Shown in pieces: positions 32,288 to 43,405 of a stretch of DNA of 64,000 bases. The position numbers and the translations under genes were made by a program. The notes under the pieces were generated by a model that made no database searches, was not told the origin of the DNA, and saw only the letters and a program-made list of their open reading frames with translations. The DNA is taken from the NCBI GenBank assembly GCA_010015805.1, contig ML978126.1, positions 1,860,001 to 1,924,000 on the forward strand, written 5' to 3'. Positions within the stretch are counted from its first letter, which is position 1. Each line of letters starts with the position of its first letter. The stretch comes from Rhizodiscina lignyota (taxonomy: Eukaryota; Ascomycota; Dothideomycetes; Aulographales; Rhizodiscinaceae).

Positions 32288-35200
32288 ATGGAAGCGGCAG
32301 CGACGACGGCGAACCAAAATTCACCCCAGGCACAAGGTTCTCCTCGAGCGTCACATAGACATCGTAGGAGACCTCAAAGGGCTGGTCATGCCCAACAGAC
32401 TTCAGACGGAGTACCATTAGAGATTCCTCCAGAGTCTCAGCACTCCAGAGGAAATCAAAGACCTAGACATGGCGGCCGAGCACCACGAGGAGATGCACGT
32501 GCTAATGTAGCTCGAATATCCGCTCAAGCTGGATCTACAGGACCTTCAAGCGCAGAGACTTCCGGAAATGAGTCTCGTCCACGAGGTAGAGGTTCACAAT
32601 CTGGAAGGCCTCCACGGAGAGGCGGCCGAGGTGGTCGAGCCACTCAGGTTGCACCATTGCGAATGGTGAATGGCAGGCAGTTTGGCGGCCAACTCACTCA
32701 ACCCGATGATGATGCCATCTCGACTTCAGCTGCGAGCGTGACCTCGCCACTGCAAGCTGATGCTCCTGAATTTCGTCCAGGTCAGACTCATACTGCCCGC
32801 CCACCAAGAGTCCAACAACCACGACCACAGAGGCGGAGAGGTTCAAGAAGCACTGCAAAAGACCTACCCACCCGTATCCATGAGGATATCGACAACAAGC
32901 AATACGAGTGTGCAATATGCACCAACGAGATCCAGCGGAACTCTCGGGTCTGGTCATGCAAAACGTGCTGGACCGTTTTCCACCTGTCATGCGTCAAGAA
33001 GTGGGCAACTGCCAAGCGAGAAGAGCAACGGCCTCAGAACGGTCAGGATGACTCAAGTCAACATTGGAGATGTCCTGGATGTAATCTACCCAAGGAGGTA
33101 ATCCCAAAATCATTCACCTGTTGGTGCGAGAAAGAAACGGATCCGCGCTCACTCCCGGGCCTCCCTCCATTTTCTTGTGGTCAGACATGTTCTCGAGAGC
33201 ATGAGATCCCAAAGAAGTGTCCCCATCCTTGTCAAGAGCTTTGTCACGCAGGTCCTTGTCCACCATGTCCAAACATGGGACCAAGCCAGATGTGCTTTTG
33301 TGGTAGGGAGACCGTCACGAAGAGATGCATAGACACAGATTATGAGAATGGCTGGACTTGTGGAGCAGTGTGTGGAGAGCTCATGCCCTGTGGAGAACAC
33401 TACTGCACGCGATCATGCCACGAGGGCCTTTGTGGTGCGTGTGAAGAGATGGTTGACGTCAAATGCTATTGTGGCAAGGTTGAGAGACAAATGTGGTGCT
33501 GTGACAGACAGGAAGAGAAGACGAGTAGGCTGGAGCTAGCACATGGACAGGATGCAGACGGCGAGGAATCCTGGATCGGATCGTTTGATTGCGGTCAAAT
33601 TTGCGGGCGACCTTACGATTGCGGCTCCCACATCTGCGAAAAGACTTGCCATCCCCTCGATGCAGCCACACCACACTGTCCGAAATCTCCTGACATTGTC
33701 ACTCATTGCCCTTGTGGCAAGACTCTGCTCAGCGACATCTCGAACAGCGCTCGGACCAGCTGCGAAGACCGCGTTCCGAACTGCGACAAGCCGTGCCTGA
33801 AGCTGCTCGCATGTGGACATGAATGCCAGCAAATATGCCACGCAGGTGACTGCTTGCCTTGCATGCAGGTGGTCACGATTCACTGTCGCTGCGGACGAAC
33901 AGCATCTCCTTCAATCTGCCACCAAGGCGTGGAGGAGCCACCTCAGTGCGCTAGGGTATGTCGAGCTACACTTAATTGCGGTCGCCATCAGTGCGATGAA
34001 CGCTGCTGCAGCGGAGAGAAGAAGGCATCGGAGAGGCTCTCAAAGAAAAAGCCACGAGCCTTGAATGCGGCTCAACGACCGTCGAACGAGGACTTTGAAG
34101 CAGAACATATCTGTACACGAGTCTGTGGCCGATCGCTCAAGTGCGGCAACCATGAGTGCCAGGAGCTGTGCCACAAAGGTCCCTGCGGAAGCTGCCGTGA
34201 AGCGATCTTCGACGACATTTCCTGCAATTGTGGCCGCACAGTCCTTCAGTCACCGCTCCCTTGTGGAACGAAGCCTCCTCCGTGCCGCTATGAATGTGAG
34301 CGACCAAAGGCCTGCGGACATCCTCAAGTAGCGCACAACTGCCACTTAGGCGACGAGTCTTGTCCCAAATGCCCCTTCCTAACCACCAAGTCATGCCTCT
34401 GCGGAAAGCATCAGATGAAGAACCAGCCCTGCTGGCTCACCGAAGTTCGATGCGGCGAAGTGTGTGGAGAGCGCCTGAAGTCCTGTCGCACACACAACTG
34501 TCGAAAGCCCTGCCATCGCCCAGGAGACTGCGAAGACGCAACCAGCCACTGCCAACAGGAATGCGGCAAAGAAAAGTCCTGTGGGCATCCTGATTCCGCG
34601 CCCTGCCACGCACCACGCCCTTGCAAAGAAGACAAGCCCTGTGCACACAAGATCTTCATCACCTGTAAATGCCAGCGCATCAAGAAAGAAGCGCCCTGCA
34701 ACACAACGCGCCACACGCGGGGCAATCTGGACAGGAGTCTCGACTGCGACGACGAGTGCGCCCGTCTCGAGCGTAACAGGCGCCTTGCGCTGGCCCTGAA
34801 CATCGATCCAGAGACTCACAAAGACGACCATATCCCCTACTCCGCCGAGACCCTCAACATGTTCCTGAACAACGTCCAATGGGCGCAAGCCCAAGAGAAG
34901 GAAATGCGTCTCCTGGCCGCCGACCCAGGAACTAAACGACTGCGCTTCAAGCCCATGGCGTCACACCAGCGTGCCTTTATTCACTCACTCGCCGAAGACT
35001 TCGGCTTCGACTCGGAGAGTATGGACCCCGAGCCGCACCGGCACGTCGCCATCTTCAAAACCCCGCGGTTTGTCATGGCGCCGATGAAGACTTTGGCTGA
35101 ATGCGCAAGGATAAGGCATAGTCAGCGACTCGCGAGCGCGGCTGCGGCCGCGGAGAATGCGGCAGTGAAGGTGAAGAAGAGTAATGTCGAGGCGGAGCCG

Positions 35201-35872
35201 TATAATGCGTTCTTGCTCACGGGTGTGCGGTTTGGGCTGACGGTTGAGGAGTTGCGATCTGCTATTCAGCCAGTGTTAACTGGGACGCCGGTGCAGCTGG
35301 ATATCTCGTTTCTGCCGAGCGAGGATGTCGTCCTCAAGGTCGCGAGCTCGAGTACCTCGGGACGGAGTGAATTGGACGTCGCGAACATGCTGTCGGATCT
35401 CAAACCTGCACTAGCACGACAGGTCAGCACACACAACTTCGGTTCGTTACAGCTCGCGCGGCTTGACGCCTCGCTGAACGTACTGAGGCGCGAGACGGAC
35501 AGCGCTGCGAACGGCGGCTGGAGCCAGGTCGCTGCCAAAGCTGCAGCACCCAGGGGAGTTCCCACGCAGGCACCTGTAGGCGGGAAGAGCGCTTTCACGG
35601 TGCTGAGCGCGAAGAAGAAGAAAGCTGCGCCAACGCTAGAAGAAGATGTTGTTGATGATTGGGAGACAGCGCAGACGATGGAGGAAGAGAGGGAGAGGTT
35701 TGCAAGTGCGGCTGTAAGTGCAGCTGCGAGTGTGAGTGGAAGTGGGCTGAGTGGTGATGAGAGCGGTGTGGAACTGAGGCAGGGCCAGGCACAGATTGAG
35801 GCTGGCGCTGAAACTGTACTTAGTGGTGCTGAAGAGCAGCAAGCGCAGTTGCCAGCTGGGGATGCTGAATGA
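32288..35872 (+). CDS. NF-X1-type zinc finger protein (FAP1 homologue)
   Basis: Homologue of yeast Fap1 and human NFX1. Intronless, 1194 aa from ATG 32288 (the frame is open 21 codons further but without ATG). The first 190 residues are disordered with RG/RGG-like repeats. A RING/PHD-like finger follows (YECAICTNEI, WSCKTCWTVFHLSC, WRCPGC, about 205-280). Then come about nine NF-X1 fingers of the C-G-x-H-x-C-x3-C-H-x-G-x-C-x2-C type from about 290 to 850, and an R3H-like domain (FKPMASHQRAFIHSLAEDFG, about 895-960) for nucleic-acid binding. The RING-like finger suggests E3 ubiquitin ligase activity and the R3H a nuclear or RNA role, both from family knowledge; yeast Fap1 binds Fpr1. Confidence 0.92.
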   Translation: MEAAATTANQNSPQAQGSPRASHRHRRRPQRAGHAQQTSDGVPLEIPPESQHSRGNQRPRHGGRAPRGDARANVARISAQAGSTGPSSAETSGNESRPRGRGSQSGRPPRRGGRGGRATQVAPLRMVNGRQFGGQLTQPDDDAISTSAASVTSPLQADAPEFRPGQTHTARPPRVQQPRPQRRRGSRSTAKDLPTRIHEDIDNKQYECAICTNEIQRNSRVWSCKTCWTVFHLSCVKKWATAKREEQRPQNGQDDSSQHWRCPGCNLPKEVIPKSFTCWCEKETDPRSLPGLPPFSCGQTCSREHEIPKKCPHPCQELCHAGPCPPCPNMGPSQMCFCGRETVTKRCIDTDYENGWTCGAVCGELMPCGEHYCTRSCHEGLCGACEEMVDVKCYCGKVERQMWCCDRQEEKTSRLELAHGQDADGEESWIGSFDCGQICGRPYDCGSHICEKTCHPLDAATPHCPKSPDIVTHCPCGKTLLSDISNSARTSCEDRVPNCDKPCLKLLACGHECQQICHAGDCLPCMQVVTIHCRCGRTASPSICHQGVEEPPQCARVCRATLNCGRHQCDERCCSGEKKASERLSKKKPRALNAAQRPSNEDFEAEHICTRVCGRSLKCGNHECQELCHKGPCGSCREAIFDDISCNCGRTVLQSPLPCGTKPPPCRYECERPKACGHPQVAHNCHLGDESCPKCPFLTTKSCLCGKHQMKNQPCWLTEVRCGEVCGERLKSCRTHNCRKPCHRPGDCEDATSHCQQECGKEKSCGHPDSAPCHAPRPCKEDKPCAHKIFITCKCQRIKKEAPCNTTRHTRGNLDRSLDCDDECARLERNRRLALALNIDPETHKDDHIPYSAETLNMFLNNVQWAQAQEKEMRLLAADPGTKRLRFKPMASHQRAFIHSLAEDFGFDSESMDPEPHRHVAIFKTPRFVMAPMKTLAECARIRHSQRLASAAAAAENAAVKVKKSNVEAEPYNAFLLTGVRFGLTVEELRSAIQPVLTGTPVQLDISFLPSEDVVLKVASSSTSGRSELDVANMLSDLKPALARQVSTHNFGSLQLARLDASLNVLRRETDSAANGGWSQVAAKAAAPRGVPTQAPVGGKSAFTVLSAKKKKAAPTLEEDVVDDWETAQTMEEERERFASAAVSAAASVSGSGLSGDESGVELRQGQAQIEAGAETVLSGAEEQQAQLPAGDAE

Positions 35873-36237
35873 GGCAGAGAGCATCAATTCGAAGTTCACT
35901 CGTGGAAAGAGGGATTGCGAAATGTTTTCAGCGCTTAACGCTGCTGAACAAGGCACACAACGTTGATGCGATGAAAATGATACTCACGGAAAAGGAAGCT
36001 ATTACGAGAAAATGCCTTTTTTGCATTATAATGCAGAAAAGTATGTACACTAGAAAATTAGGAAGTAGCTGTACAACGAGTGGGTATCAAAGGCGTTCTC
36101 TCGTGTCGCTGTAATGTAAGTGTGTGATATGTGTGATAATGCTCCCAGGTCCGTTCAATTCCAGAATCCTAGTGCCAGTTTGTATAAGAAAGCCCCAATC
36201 CCTTTTGAACGCCGAACAGCCCCGAAATGTAGCAAAA
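35873..36237. other. convergent intergenic region
   Basis: About 365 bp between two converging genes. AT-rich, no gene seen. Confidence 0.4.
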
Positions 36238-37335
36238 TCAAGGTAATTCCACTCTGCCCGTCGGACTCTCGGGCTTCTCCTCTTCCTGTGCTGCTGCTCC
36301 CGCCGGGCCGGCCCCTGACTTCTCTGCCGCGCTGAGCTCCACGATCTGATTATCAATTCCCGGCGCCTCGTACGCATACTCCGGCCCTCCACTCTGCCTG
36401 TTGAAGCCTACAAACTGCGCGCCGTTGTCCGGCCGCGGCGAGGGCGTGGTAGCCGTCGGCGGGGCACCTGGCGAGCCTGGCGGCAAGCCGGGACTCATCA
36501 GTCTCTCACCGTCGGTCCCTTGCGCCTTCTCCGCATGCACCGCTTGCTGGCCTTCGACCCAGGCGCCTACACCGCCGGCTTCGCTGCCGCCGGGAGCTTC
36601 GGAGCCGCCCTTTTGCGAGGCGGAGAAGATCTTGCCGTAGGTACGCGAGCGGGCGTAGAAGAAGATTGCGGCACCGAGGATAGCGACGCCGGCGATGCAG
36701 CCGATTACTATGCCGGCGATTGCGCCGCCCGAGAGACCGCTGGATTTGTGGCTTCCGCCGTTGTTGTTGGATGAGCCGGATGAGGGGTTGGAGTTCGAGG
36801 AACCGCCTGATGATGGTGCGGTAGGTGCTGATTCGGAGGGGAAGTTGTCGCCGGGCGAGAGCTGGTATTGCGCTTCTACGGCCGCGGACATTTGCTTGTC
36901 GATGGATGTGGATGCATTGGGGTTTATGACACCGACCATGCCATTGGGATGACATGATCCAGGGGCATTGCAGGAAAAGAAGACGGGGGCGGTGTCGTTG
37001 ATCGTGAGGTTCCATGTGGGCGGGGTCTCGAGGTTGCCCTCCATGAGGCCGGAGAAGAAGAAGTTCTTTTCATCGGGGAAGTAGAGGTTTGCCGGCACGC
37101 ATGGGTTGCAGTATCCGCCAGGGCAATCGGGAGAGTCGGTATAGACGGCGCGGTACACGGAGTGGTTGGTCGGGAAGAACTCGAAGGTGATGATGTCGCC
37201 AACTTTGGCGTGCGTGACGTTGGGGAAGTATCTGAAGCCGCCATTGCCGACTGTGACTTTGTGCACTGCGCTGCGCACTTGGGTGAGTGCGAGCGAGGCG
37301 AGGAATAGGTATCTCAAGGCGTGGTGTTGCGACAT
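36238..37335 (-). CDS. cupredoxin-domain secreted protein with membrane anchor
   Basis: Fungal extracellular serine-rich/cupredoxin family. Intronless, 365 aa. Signal peptide to about residue 22 (ALRYLFLASLALTQVRS), plastocyanin-like domain from HKVTVGNGGFRYFPN to about 150. Type 1 copper ligands are all present: His in TNHSVYR, then Cys, His and Met in SCNAPGSCHPNGMVG. A Ser/Gly/Asn-rich linker (about 175-205) leads to a single TM (GAIAGIVIGCIAGVAILGAAIF) and a 140-residue cytosolic tail with Pro/Gly-rich sequence. So it is probably a plasma-membrane copper-binding surface protein. A paralogue without anchor lies at 41536-42192. Confidence 0.88.
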   Translation of the reverse strand: MSQHHALRYLFLASLALTQVRSAVHKVTVGNGGFRYFPNVTHAKVGDIITFEFFPTNHSVYRAVYTDSPDCPGGYCNPCVPANLYFPDEKNFFFSGLMEGNLETPPTWNLTINDTAPVFFSCNAPGSCHPNGMVGVINPNASTSIDKQMSAAVEAQYQLSPGDNFPSESAPTAPSSGGSSNSNPSSGSSNNNGGSHKSSGLSGGAIAGIVIGCIAGVAILGAAIFFYARSRTYGKIFSASQKGGSEAPGGSEAGGVGAWVEGQQAVHAEKAQGTDGERLMSPGLPPGSPGAPPTATTPSPRPDNGAQFVGFNRQSGGPEYAYEAPGIDNQIVELSAAEKSGAGPAGAAAQEEEKPESPTGRVELP

Positions 37336-40300
37336 CTTGAGGGTAGTAGTTCGTTAGGCTGAGGAGGTGGTGATCATGACCGCGGGGAGGGCGTCAGAGG
37401 TCGCAGAGGAGGTTACACGATGGTGAAAGGGAGTACAACGGCGAACGAGTTGACAAAAGGCCTTCACCAGTCCTGGACTGGACCGGGATACTGCTAAATA
37501 TGAGTAGAGAAGCAGCCCCCGGCCGTGCACTCCCGCCAGCCGATCCTTGCGCTGGGAAACGAAACGTGATGATGGGCGAATCCTATTTTGAATTAGTAAA
37601 GAAATGACAGCCGGCCGGCTGTTTGCTAGGTCGATTTGCAGATCGGGGAGAGAGGCGGTGCGTCACAGGACGCAGTCAGCTTTCCAAATGCTACGGCACC
37701 TCAGGCCAACACCCATGAGCAGAGAGTGCCGGCTGATTGGGCTGGCAGAGCATGCATCGTCCATGCGACGAATCCGCGCGGCCTTCTGATATCAGCTACT
37801 CGGGCTAGACGCAATTGAGATTGAAAGCACGCCTGCAGCGTGACAAAGACAAAGCGGAGGGAGCGAGGAGGACCAGGACAGCGTGGGCACCACGGGCGTG
37901 CCGCAAACGCAATTCGCTGTGTCCGCAGCTCTTCCTGGATCAATTGGACGAGTTCGGTGAACACTGTCCGTATCCTTTCAGCCGCTCTCCTGTGGCTGGA
38001 CTCGCTGGAGGGCCAGACGAGACTGTACGGCTCGCTTCGCGGTACAGCCTTGTCTGGTGCAGGTGAGGGCGGGCGACAAGTTCAGCCTTAGCGAACTGCC
38101 AAGCACGTCGAAGTCGATTGGCAATTGCTTCGGTGCGATGAGAGAAGCAGAGAAGCCGACAGCCGATGGACTTGGGTGCCAAGCTGGGGAAGTGCAAGAG
38201 TCGGGCGGATCAGGGGTCAGCGCCGTTCTGAGTGCCAGTGCTTGCGAGTCCCGCTGGATGAAGCTTATTTTTAGCCCGAGCCTTGAGCCAGACGTCCTGC
38301 CATCGCGGTCTATTGACATTCTGACTGGAGACCTTTAAATGCTATATTTTCCAACATGGCCACTTTGGATAATGCTCAAGTCTGCATGCCTGTCCATCTT
38401 CTGCATTTCCCCAGGGTGCTCGTCATCGACCTTCTGATCTTGTTCATCTACTCTATTTGTTTCAGAGCTGGCCCACCTATAGGAGCTAAAAATTAATTAA
38501 ATAGCAGAGACCCGCTATTCCAAATAAGATCGAGTACGACCTGTCCGAATCTTTTCATGTTATTCAGATGTTATTCAGCGAACACGATGACTTGCCCGAA
38601 ACAGTCTTTCATAGCTTTCCGGAACAATAAGCTGCGGTAATTGCTCTTCATCGGTCCAAGCCCTTCCGTATCTGTTAGTTCGTCGTGATTTCCAGCTTCG
38701 TCAAATACGTCTGCCTTCTCCTGACCCGGCCCAGTGGCAACTGAAGACCCGCCATGATTCCGATCGGAATTTGGCGCTGCGACCATAGAGGTGCGGGAGC
38801 GCGCCTAAGGCATCCTGGCGACTATCGGTGCTATGGTCGTGTGAGACTTTCGGCCTCGCCTTTGACATTTCGACAACCCCGAGCATAGTCTTTCACTACT
38901 GAATATCTCCCACACCTTGCAGGAGGCATCTGAATCGATTCGCGAATGTATAAAAAAAAAATGTGCCTTGGATAAGAGACGACGTCGCTGCTGGTCTTTG
39001 ATTCTCGGCGAGTCCGACCAATTTCCGGAGACGATGTTCGCATTGGACAACCATTTACCACAAAGGAGTTAGTCTTCACGAGCGACAGCGGCGGTGCTGC
39101 GACTACTGAGGCGCAGGAATGCGCCCATGATAGATTAGTCAATGTCGTCGATGCTCGTGTAAGAGTTTCGGTTCTCTCGTTCCACATGACGATCAACTTT
39201 CCTTTAACACTCTCATCATCTCAAACAAACATCCTTTTGCAATTAAACGTCTCGGGTGCCTTGCAGAGGTGCCTTGCAGAAATGCTTTGCACTGTGCAGA
39301 CAATCCACCTCAAGGATTTAGCGCCCGTGCGAAAGGTGTTACTAAAACAAGAAAAGGAGTATCGCTGATACATCTAACTCTAGCACTACAACCGATTCCT
39401 ACCGCCGATATTTCACTAGGTTCTAAGTGAATAAAGGGGAGCCACGATCCTGAATGAAGAGCTGTCTCGGACCATCGGCCGATATCATTTCCGACAAGTT
39501 ACTCGTCCACAATACATTGTAACACCAGCGGTCGCTGCTCGTACATTGTCGAGCGATATACGGAGCTCTGAGTGATCGCGGCTCCAAAGACGACGAGCAG
39601 AGAAGACGAATACAAAAGACTGCTCAGAAAGTCATAGCGCGTATATCCTCCATACTCATTACCATTATATCGCTCCGGAGTTGGCGTACGCCGCAATGTC
39701 CTGTGAGAAGTACAAGTTTGACAAGATGTGTTGACAAATGCTGTTACGGAACTACGAAAGCAAGACTGCTAACAGACAAGAATTCGCTTTCGCATAAGGC
39801 GAAGTTGCAAGAAGCCACCATGCTGGTGGGATCTCAATGGCACCTCTGGTACTGATAGAAGCCCCCAGTCTAACAACGGGGGTTCGGAAATCTTCTATGG
39901 AAGAATCTCCCTCTTCTCCTCTAACCCTTCGTCCGTCATATAGCGCACATAGTTGTCCTCGATGACTCTCGTCCGAAGTCCAGGAAGTCCAGGAACTCTG
40001 CTCGCAGACAGCTTACGTATGTTCTTCCCGACGCCCTCCGAATAATCAGCTGAAGCTGGCCGCCGAACATGAGATGGTCGGACCAACCCAAGTCCGCCAT
40101 GGAGAATATCATTTGTGCAGGCAGGTCACTATGATCCAGTCCAGTAACAACAAGAGACCGTAGTTGAAGAGAGAGGGGGAGCCACATAATGCGAGGACGT
40201 GGTGGCAGATGCAACATTGCTTGAAAAGACTTTGGGGGTTGATTGAACTTGTTAGTGCTGGCTCGGCTGTCAGTGGCTTGCTTTAATAAAAAAGATTCAG

Positions 40301-41535
40301 AGAGCATAACAGCAAAGAAAGAAGTTCAGCCAAGTTTCCGGAGTCCGAACGAAAGGAGCGTATTATTTTAGTGCGCTTTACAGGCTCGATCGTGCCGATA
40401 CCCATATCCCGTGATGATCGTGGTCGATTCCCTTGGAACACGAGCAACATGCACGAGATCATCGACGAGCTCCAGCAGAGCTTTGCTGCTGTGATCATTG
40501 CGATGGGAGTCGCCGTCGCGCTCTTTCTAGTCGAGGCCGGGGACATTAGAGTAAGCCAGAAGACTCGCTTGCGAATTCGACAAGTTCGGGGGCAGACAGG
40601 TGATTCTCCCAGGGTAATATAATAGGCGCAGACGTGCAAAAGCATAAGTACTAGGAGATGGAGATGAGCTGGAGGGCACTTTGGGTGGTCTACTCGGACG
40701 GTTTCGCTTTAGCACTCTAAGTCCGGGCAGTTCTTCTTCTTCTTCTTCATCTGAATCTGAAATCTGGATACTGCAAGCGGCATGATCCCCAGAGTTGCAC
40801 TTCCCCTCCTTGGAATTGATGTTGACAATTATGAAACACATCGCAACACTATTTCAGTTTCTTTTAGGCATTATTCGGGCTGCCCAGCATCTTTATCTTG
40901 GCATAAGCGGCGAGCGCCGACGTATCTGTACGTCAGCAGGGACCAAGTTGAAAATGAAGTGACCAGTCGGGTGAATCTGCAATGCACCTTGCGCATATCG
41001 CCTTCATACACGTAATACCGACTGATATTTTGCAGATTCGCTTCTCTTGGCTCTTACTTCATGATGCTCGTAAGACTCTCGCACGAAATTACTTCTATTA
41101 GAAGGATCCTGTGGGCATGGTTGCTTCTTGGCATGTCTCTCGCACACAGTACAGTGGAACACCGTAAAAATTGATTCTGGGAAAAGAAGCTAGCAACAAT
41201 TTTCTTTTTTGAGGTACCTCGGAGTCTCAATCAGCTTGTGGCATCATGCGGCGCGGGAGTTCGGGGTCATAACAAGGAAAGCCAAGGGGATAGCGAGAGA
41301 ATGAAAACATCACAAATGTTGCAGCGTAAAATTGAGAAAGGAATGACTTGATAGTTAAAAGAAAAGCATATCTCATTTCCAAATTCCAATATATGAGATC
41401 GTGAAGGAAATCCAAACTCCCGCGCTGATGCCAATTAAAAAGGAATATAAAAGTGCTAATGCTATGCACAAGCGCTACAAAGAGACCCGCGATGCAGCCA
41501 GTGCCCGAACAGCTTGTGCCGATTGAATGACCCGC
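37336..41535. other. 4.2 kb gene-poor region between the cupredoxin genes
   Basis: No gene I can defend. Short frames with protein-like composition occur at 38571-38786 (minus), 39895-40086 (minus) and around 40330-40840 (minus, an acidic DSDEEEEEE stretch and a downstream hydrophilic stretch starting KERDGDSHRND near 40530), but donor and acceptor phases do not join them into a model. They may be small or decayed genes. Confidence 0.4.
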
Positions 41536-42192
41536 TTAAAGACCGGGGCCGTTTGGGGGAGGGGCGATGGTGCCGCCCTGGACACGAGGAGGAGAGATGG
41601 AGACCTCGGTCTTGTTGGCAGCAGCCTTGTACGCGTCGAGAGTGTTGGGGGAGTTGAAGTTCTGGTTGATGACCATGGCCATGCCCATTTGGCAGTGAGA
41701 GCCCACGGTCTGCGGGCAGTAGTACCACTGCGGCTCCTTGCTGTCGATCTCGATGGTGAAGACGTTGGGTGCCTCGCCCTCCTTTGTCGGCATGAAGCCG
41801 GAGAACTTGGCGTCATCGTTGATCGGCACGCACGGCTTCTGGAAGCTGGACTGTGCGAAGGAGTGGTTCTTCGGGAGGTAGTGGACTTCGACGAGGTCAC
41901 CGATCTCGGCAACGATGTTCTCGGGCTCGTAGCGCAGCATGCCGTTGAAGCCGGCGATGACGCGGTGGGTGGCGCGGAAGGGGTTGAAGGTCTTGGACGG
42001 GGGAGCGTGCCACGAGCCGGAAGCAGAATCGGCAACGGCGGAAGCTTCTGCAACCGCGTTGCCGAAGACGCTGTCGGCTTCAGCCTGGGCAACGGCAGTG
42101 GCAGACTCGGGCTGGCCGTAAGAAGGATAGGCAGGCGCGGCGCTGGCCAGAGTGGCCGCGGCGACGAGAGCGAAGGAAGTGATAGCGACCAT
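41536..42192 (-). CDS. secreted cupredoxin-domain protein
   Basis: Intronless, 218 aa. Signal peptide MVAITSFALVAAATLASA, an Ala/Ser-rich propeptide-like segment, then a plastocyanin-like domain from about residue 75 (HRVIAGFNGMLRYEPENIVAEIGD). Type 1 copper ligands: His in PKNHSFAQ, and Cys, His, Met in YYCPQTVGSHCQMGM. No membrane anchor or GPI signal, so it is probably freely secreted. Codon use is strongly GC-ending (AAG, GTC, ATC), hinting at high expression. The upstream region has a TATA-like ttatatg near 42340. Confidence 0.9.
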   Translation of the reverse strand: MVAITSFALVAAATLASAAPAYPSYGQPESATAVAQAEADSVFGNAVAEASAVADSASGSWHAPPSKTFNPFRATHRVIAGFNGMLRYEPENIVAEIGDLVEVHYLPKNHSFAQSSFQKPCVPINDDAKFSGFMPTKEGEAPNVFTIEIDSKEPQWYYCPQTVGSHCQMGMAMVINQNFNSPNTLDAYKAAANKTEVSISPPRVQGGTIAPPPNGPGL

Positions 42193-43405
42193 TTTTCTTG
42201 TTTGGTTAGAAGAAGAAACGAAAGAAGTTAGGAAAGAAGGAAAAATTATGAAAGTGGAAGTGAAAGAGTGCTTTGTAGATTAGATCTGTTGGTTTGTTGA
42301 TGAGAAGAGAAATTGATCGGCGAGGAAGAGAGGGTGTACTTATATGCATCTGGTTCTGTATGATCCTAACATCAGCGGCATGGCCACATGAGAGACCATG
42401 GGAGGCCACTCAGCGCCACGCTTGGTTGTCTTGTCCAGAGACAGCCCAGCAATAGCAATGCAATGCAGGTACGGTGTGAGTTGGGTGCTCCGTCAGCAGC
42501 GCAGTCTTTTTTCGCTGCGGATCTGGAACTCTCCGGGAAAGCTGCTGTCAAGGTGGCACCCCGCGCCCCATCTTGGCGTTGAATGAGCGGTGGTCTCCCC
42601 AAAATCTCACCGCCGAGAAAAGAGCGTACTGAAATTAGGGTGGCAGCAGAGTCGGAGGGGAGAGTGTCGAGGCTGGAGCGGCGGAATGGCTGTGCAGGTC
42701 GGAGCACGTGGCGGGAGGTGCCGGCGAACCCCTCAGCATGGGCTATTTTTGGCTATTTTTGGAGTCGCCCGAGGTGAAAGTGCCGTGGGAGTGACAAATG
42801 ACGGCATCTCGCCCGACTTCGAAAATACTTTTCCTGATCCATTGTTGCCTGAGGAGATTATGTACCTTCCAGGCCAGGGCGTTGAGTCTCCTCCTTTTGA
42901 TGCGGTGTATACGAGGTGATTTTAATTGCGTAGCGAATGTTATGCAAAGCGCCCCTGGTCCGCGCCAGCCAAACCTTATGTTTAAGCTTGTAGGGGGGCC
43001 CGCTCCCCAGTCGGACATACGAAGTAAGTATCATCGGCTGAAGTCGTTATTGATGCCTTTGGCAGGTAAAGGTGCCCTGGTGCTTGATGGACTGCTGCTG
43101 AGGTTGCAATATCGCTGTTGAAAGCTTACAGGCAAAAAGGCTCCTCGTTAGTCATTTCTCCAGGAAGTCTTCTGAGACCTTGATCTCACCGATCAGATTC
43201 TAGCTAGACAAGTGGCCGCGTGAGATGGTGCGGCTTCCAAGTTTCCTCAGCTGCAAGAATTCATGGTTGATGAAGCCGAAAGAGAAGACACCTCAGAAAT
43301 TCGAGAAACCCATTTTGCAGGTAAGCGGCTAATCTTTATACCATATTCAATCTCGTCGTTTCCATGAGGCATTTGGAGCATCTTTCTCTCGCTCTCAAAA
43401 TCGAC
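42193..43405. other. 1.2 kb intergenic region
   Basis: Holds the promoter of the secreted cupredoxin gene, with a CT/GA-rich leader and a TATA-like element near 42340. No gene seen in the rest. Confidence 0.4.

Noticed and set aside
41527-42231. 234-codon plus-strand frame opposite the secreted cupredoxin gene
   Set aside because: Mirror of a GC-ending, highly biased coding sequence; the minus strand has signal peptide and copper ligands.
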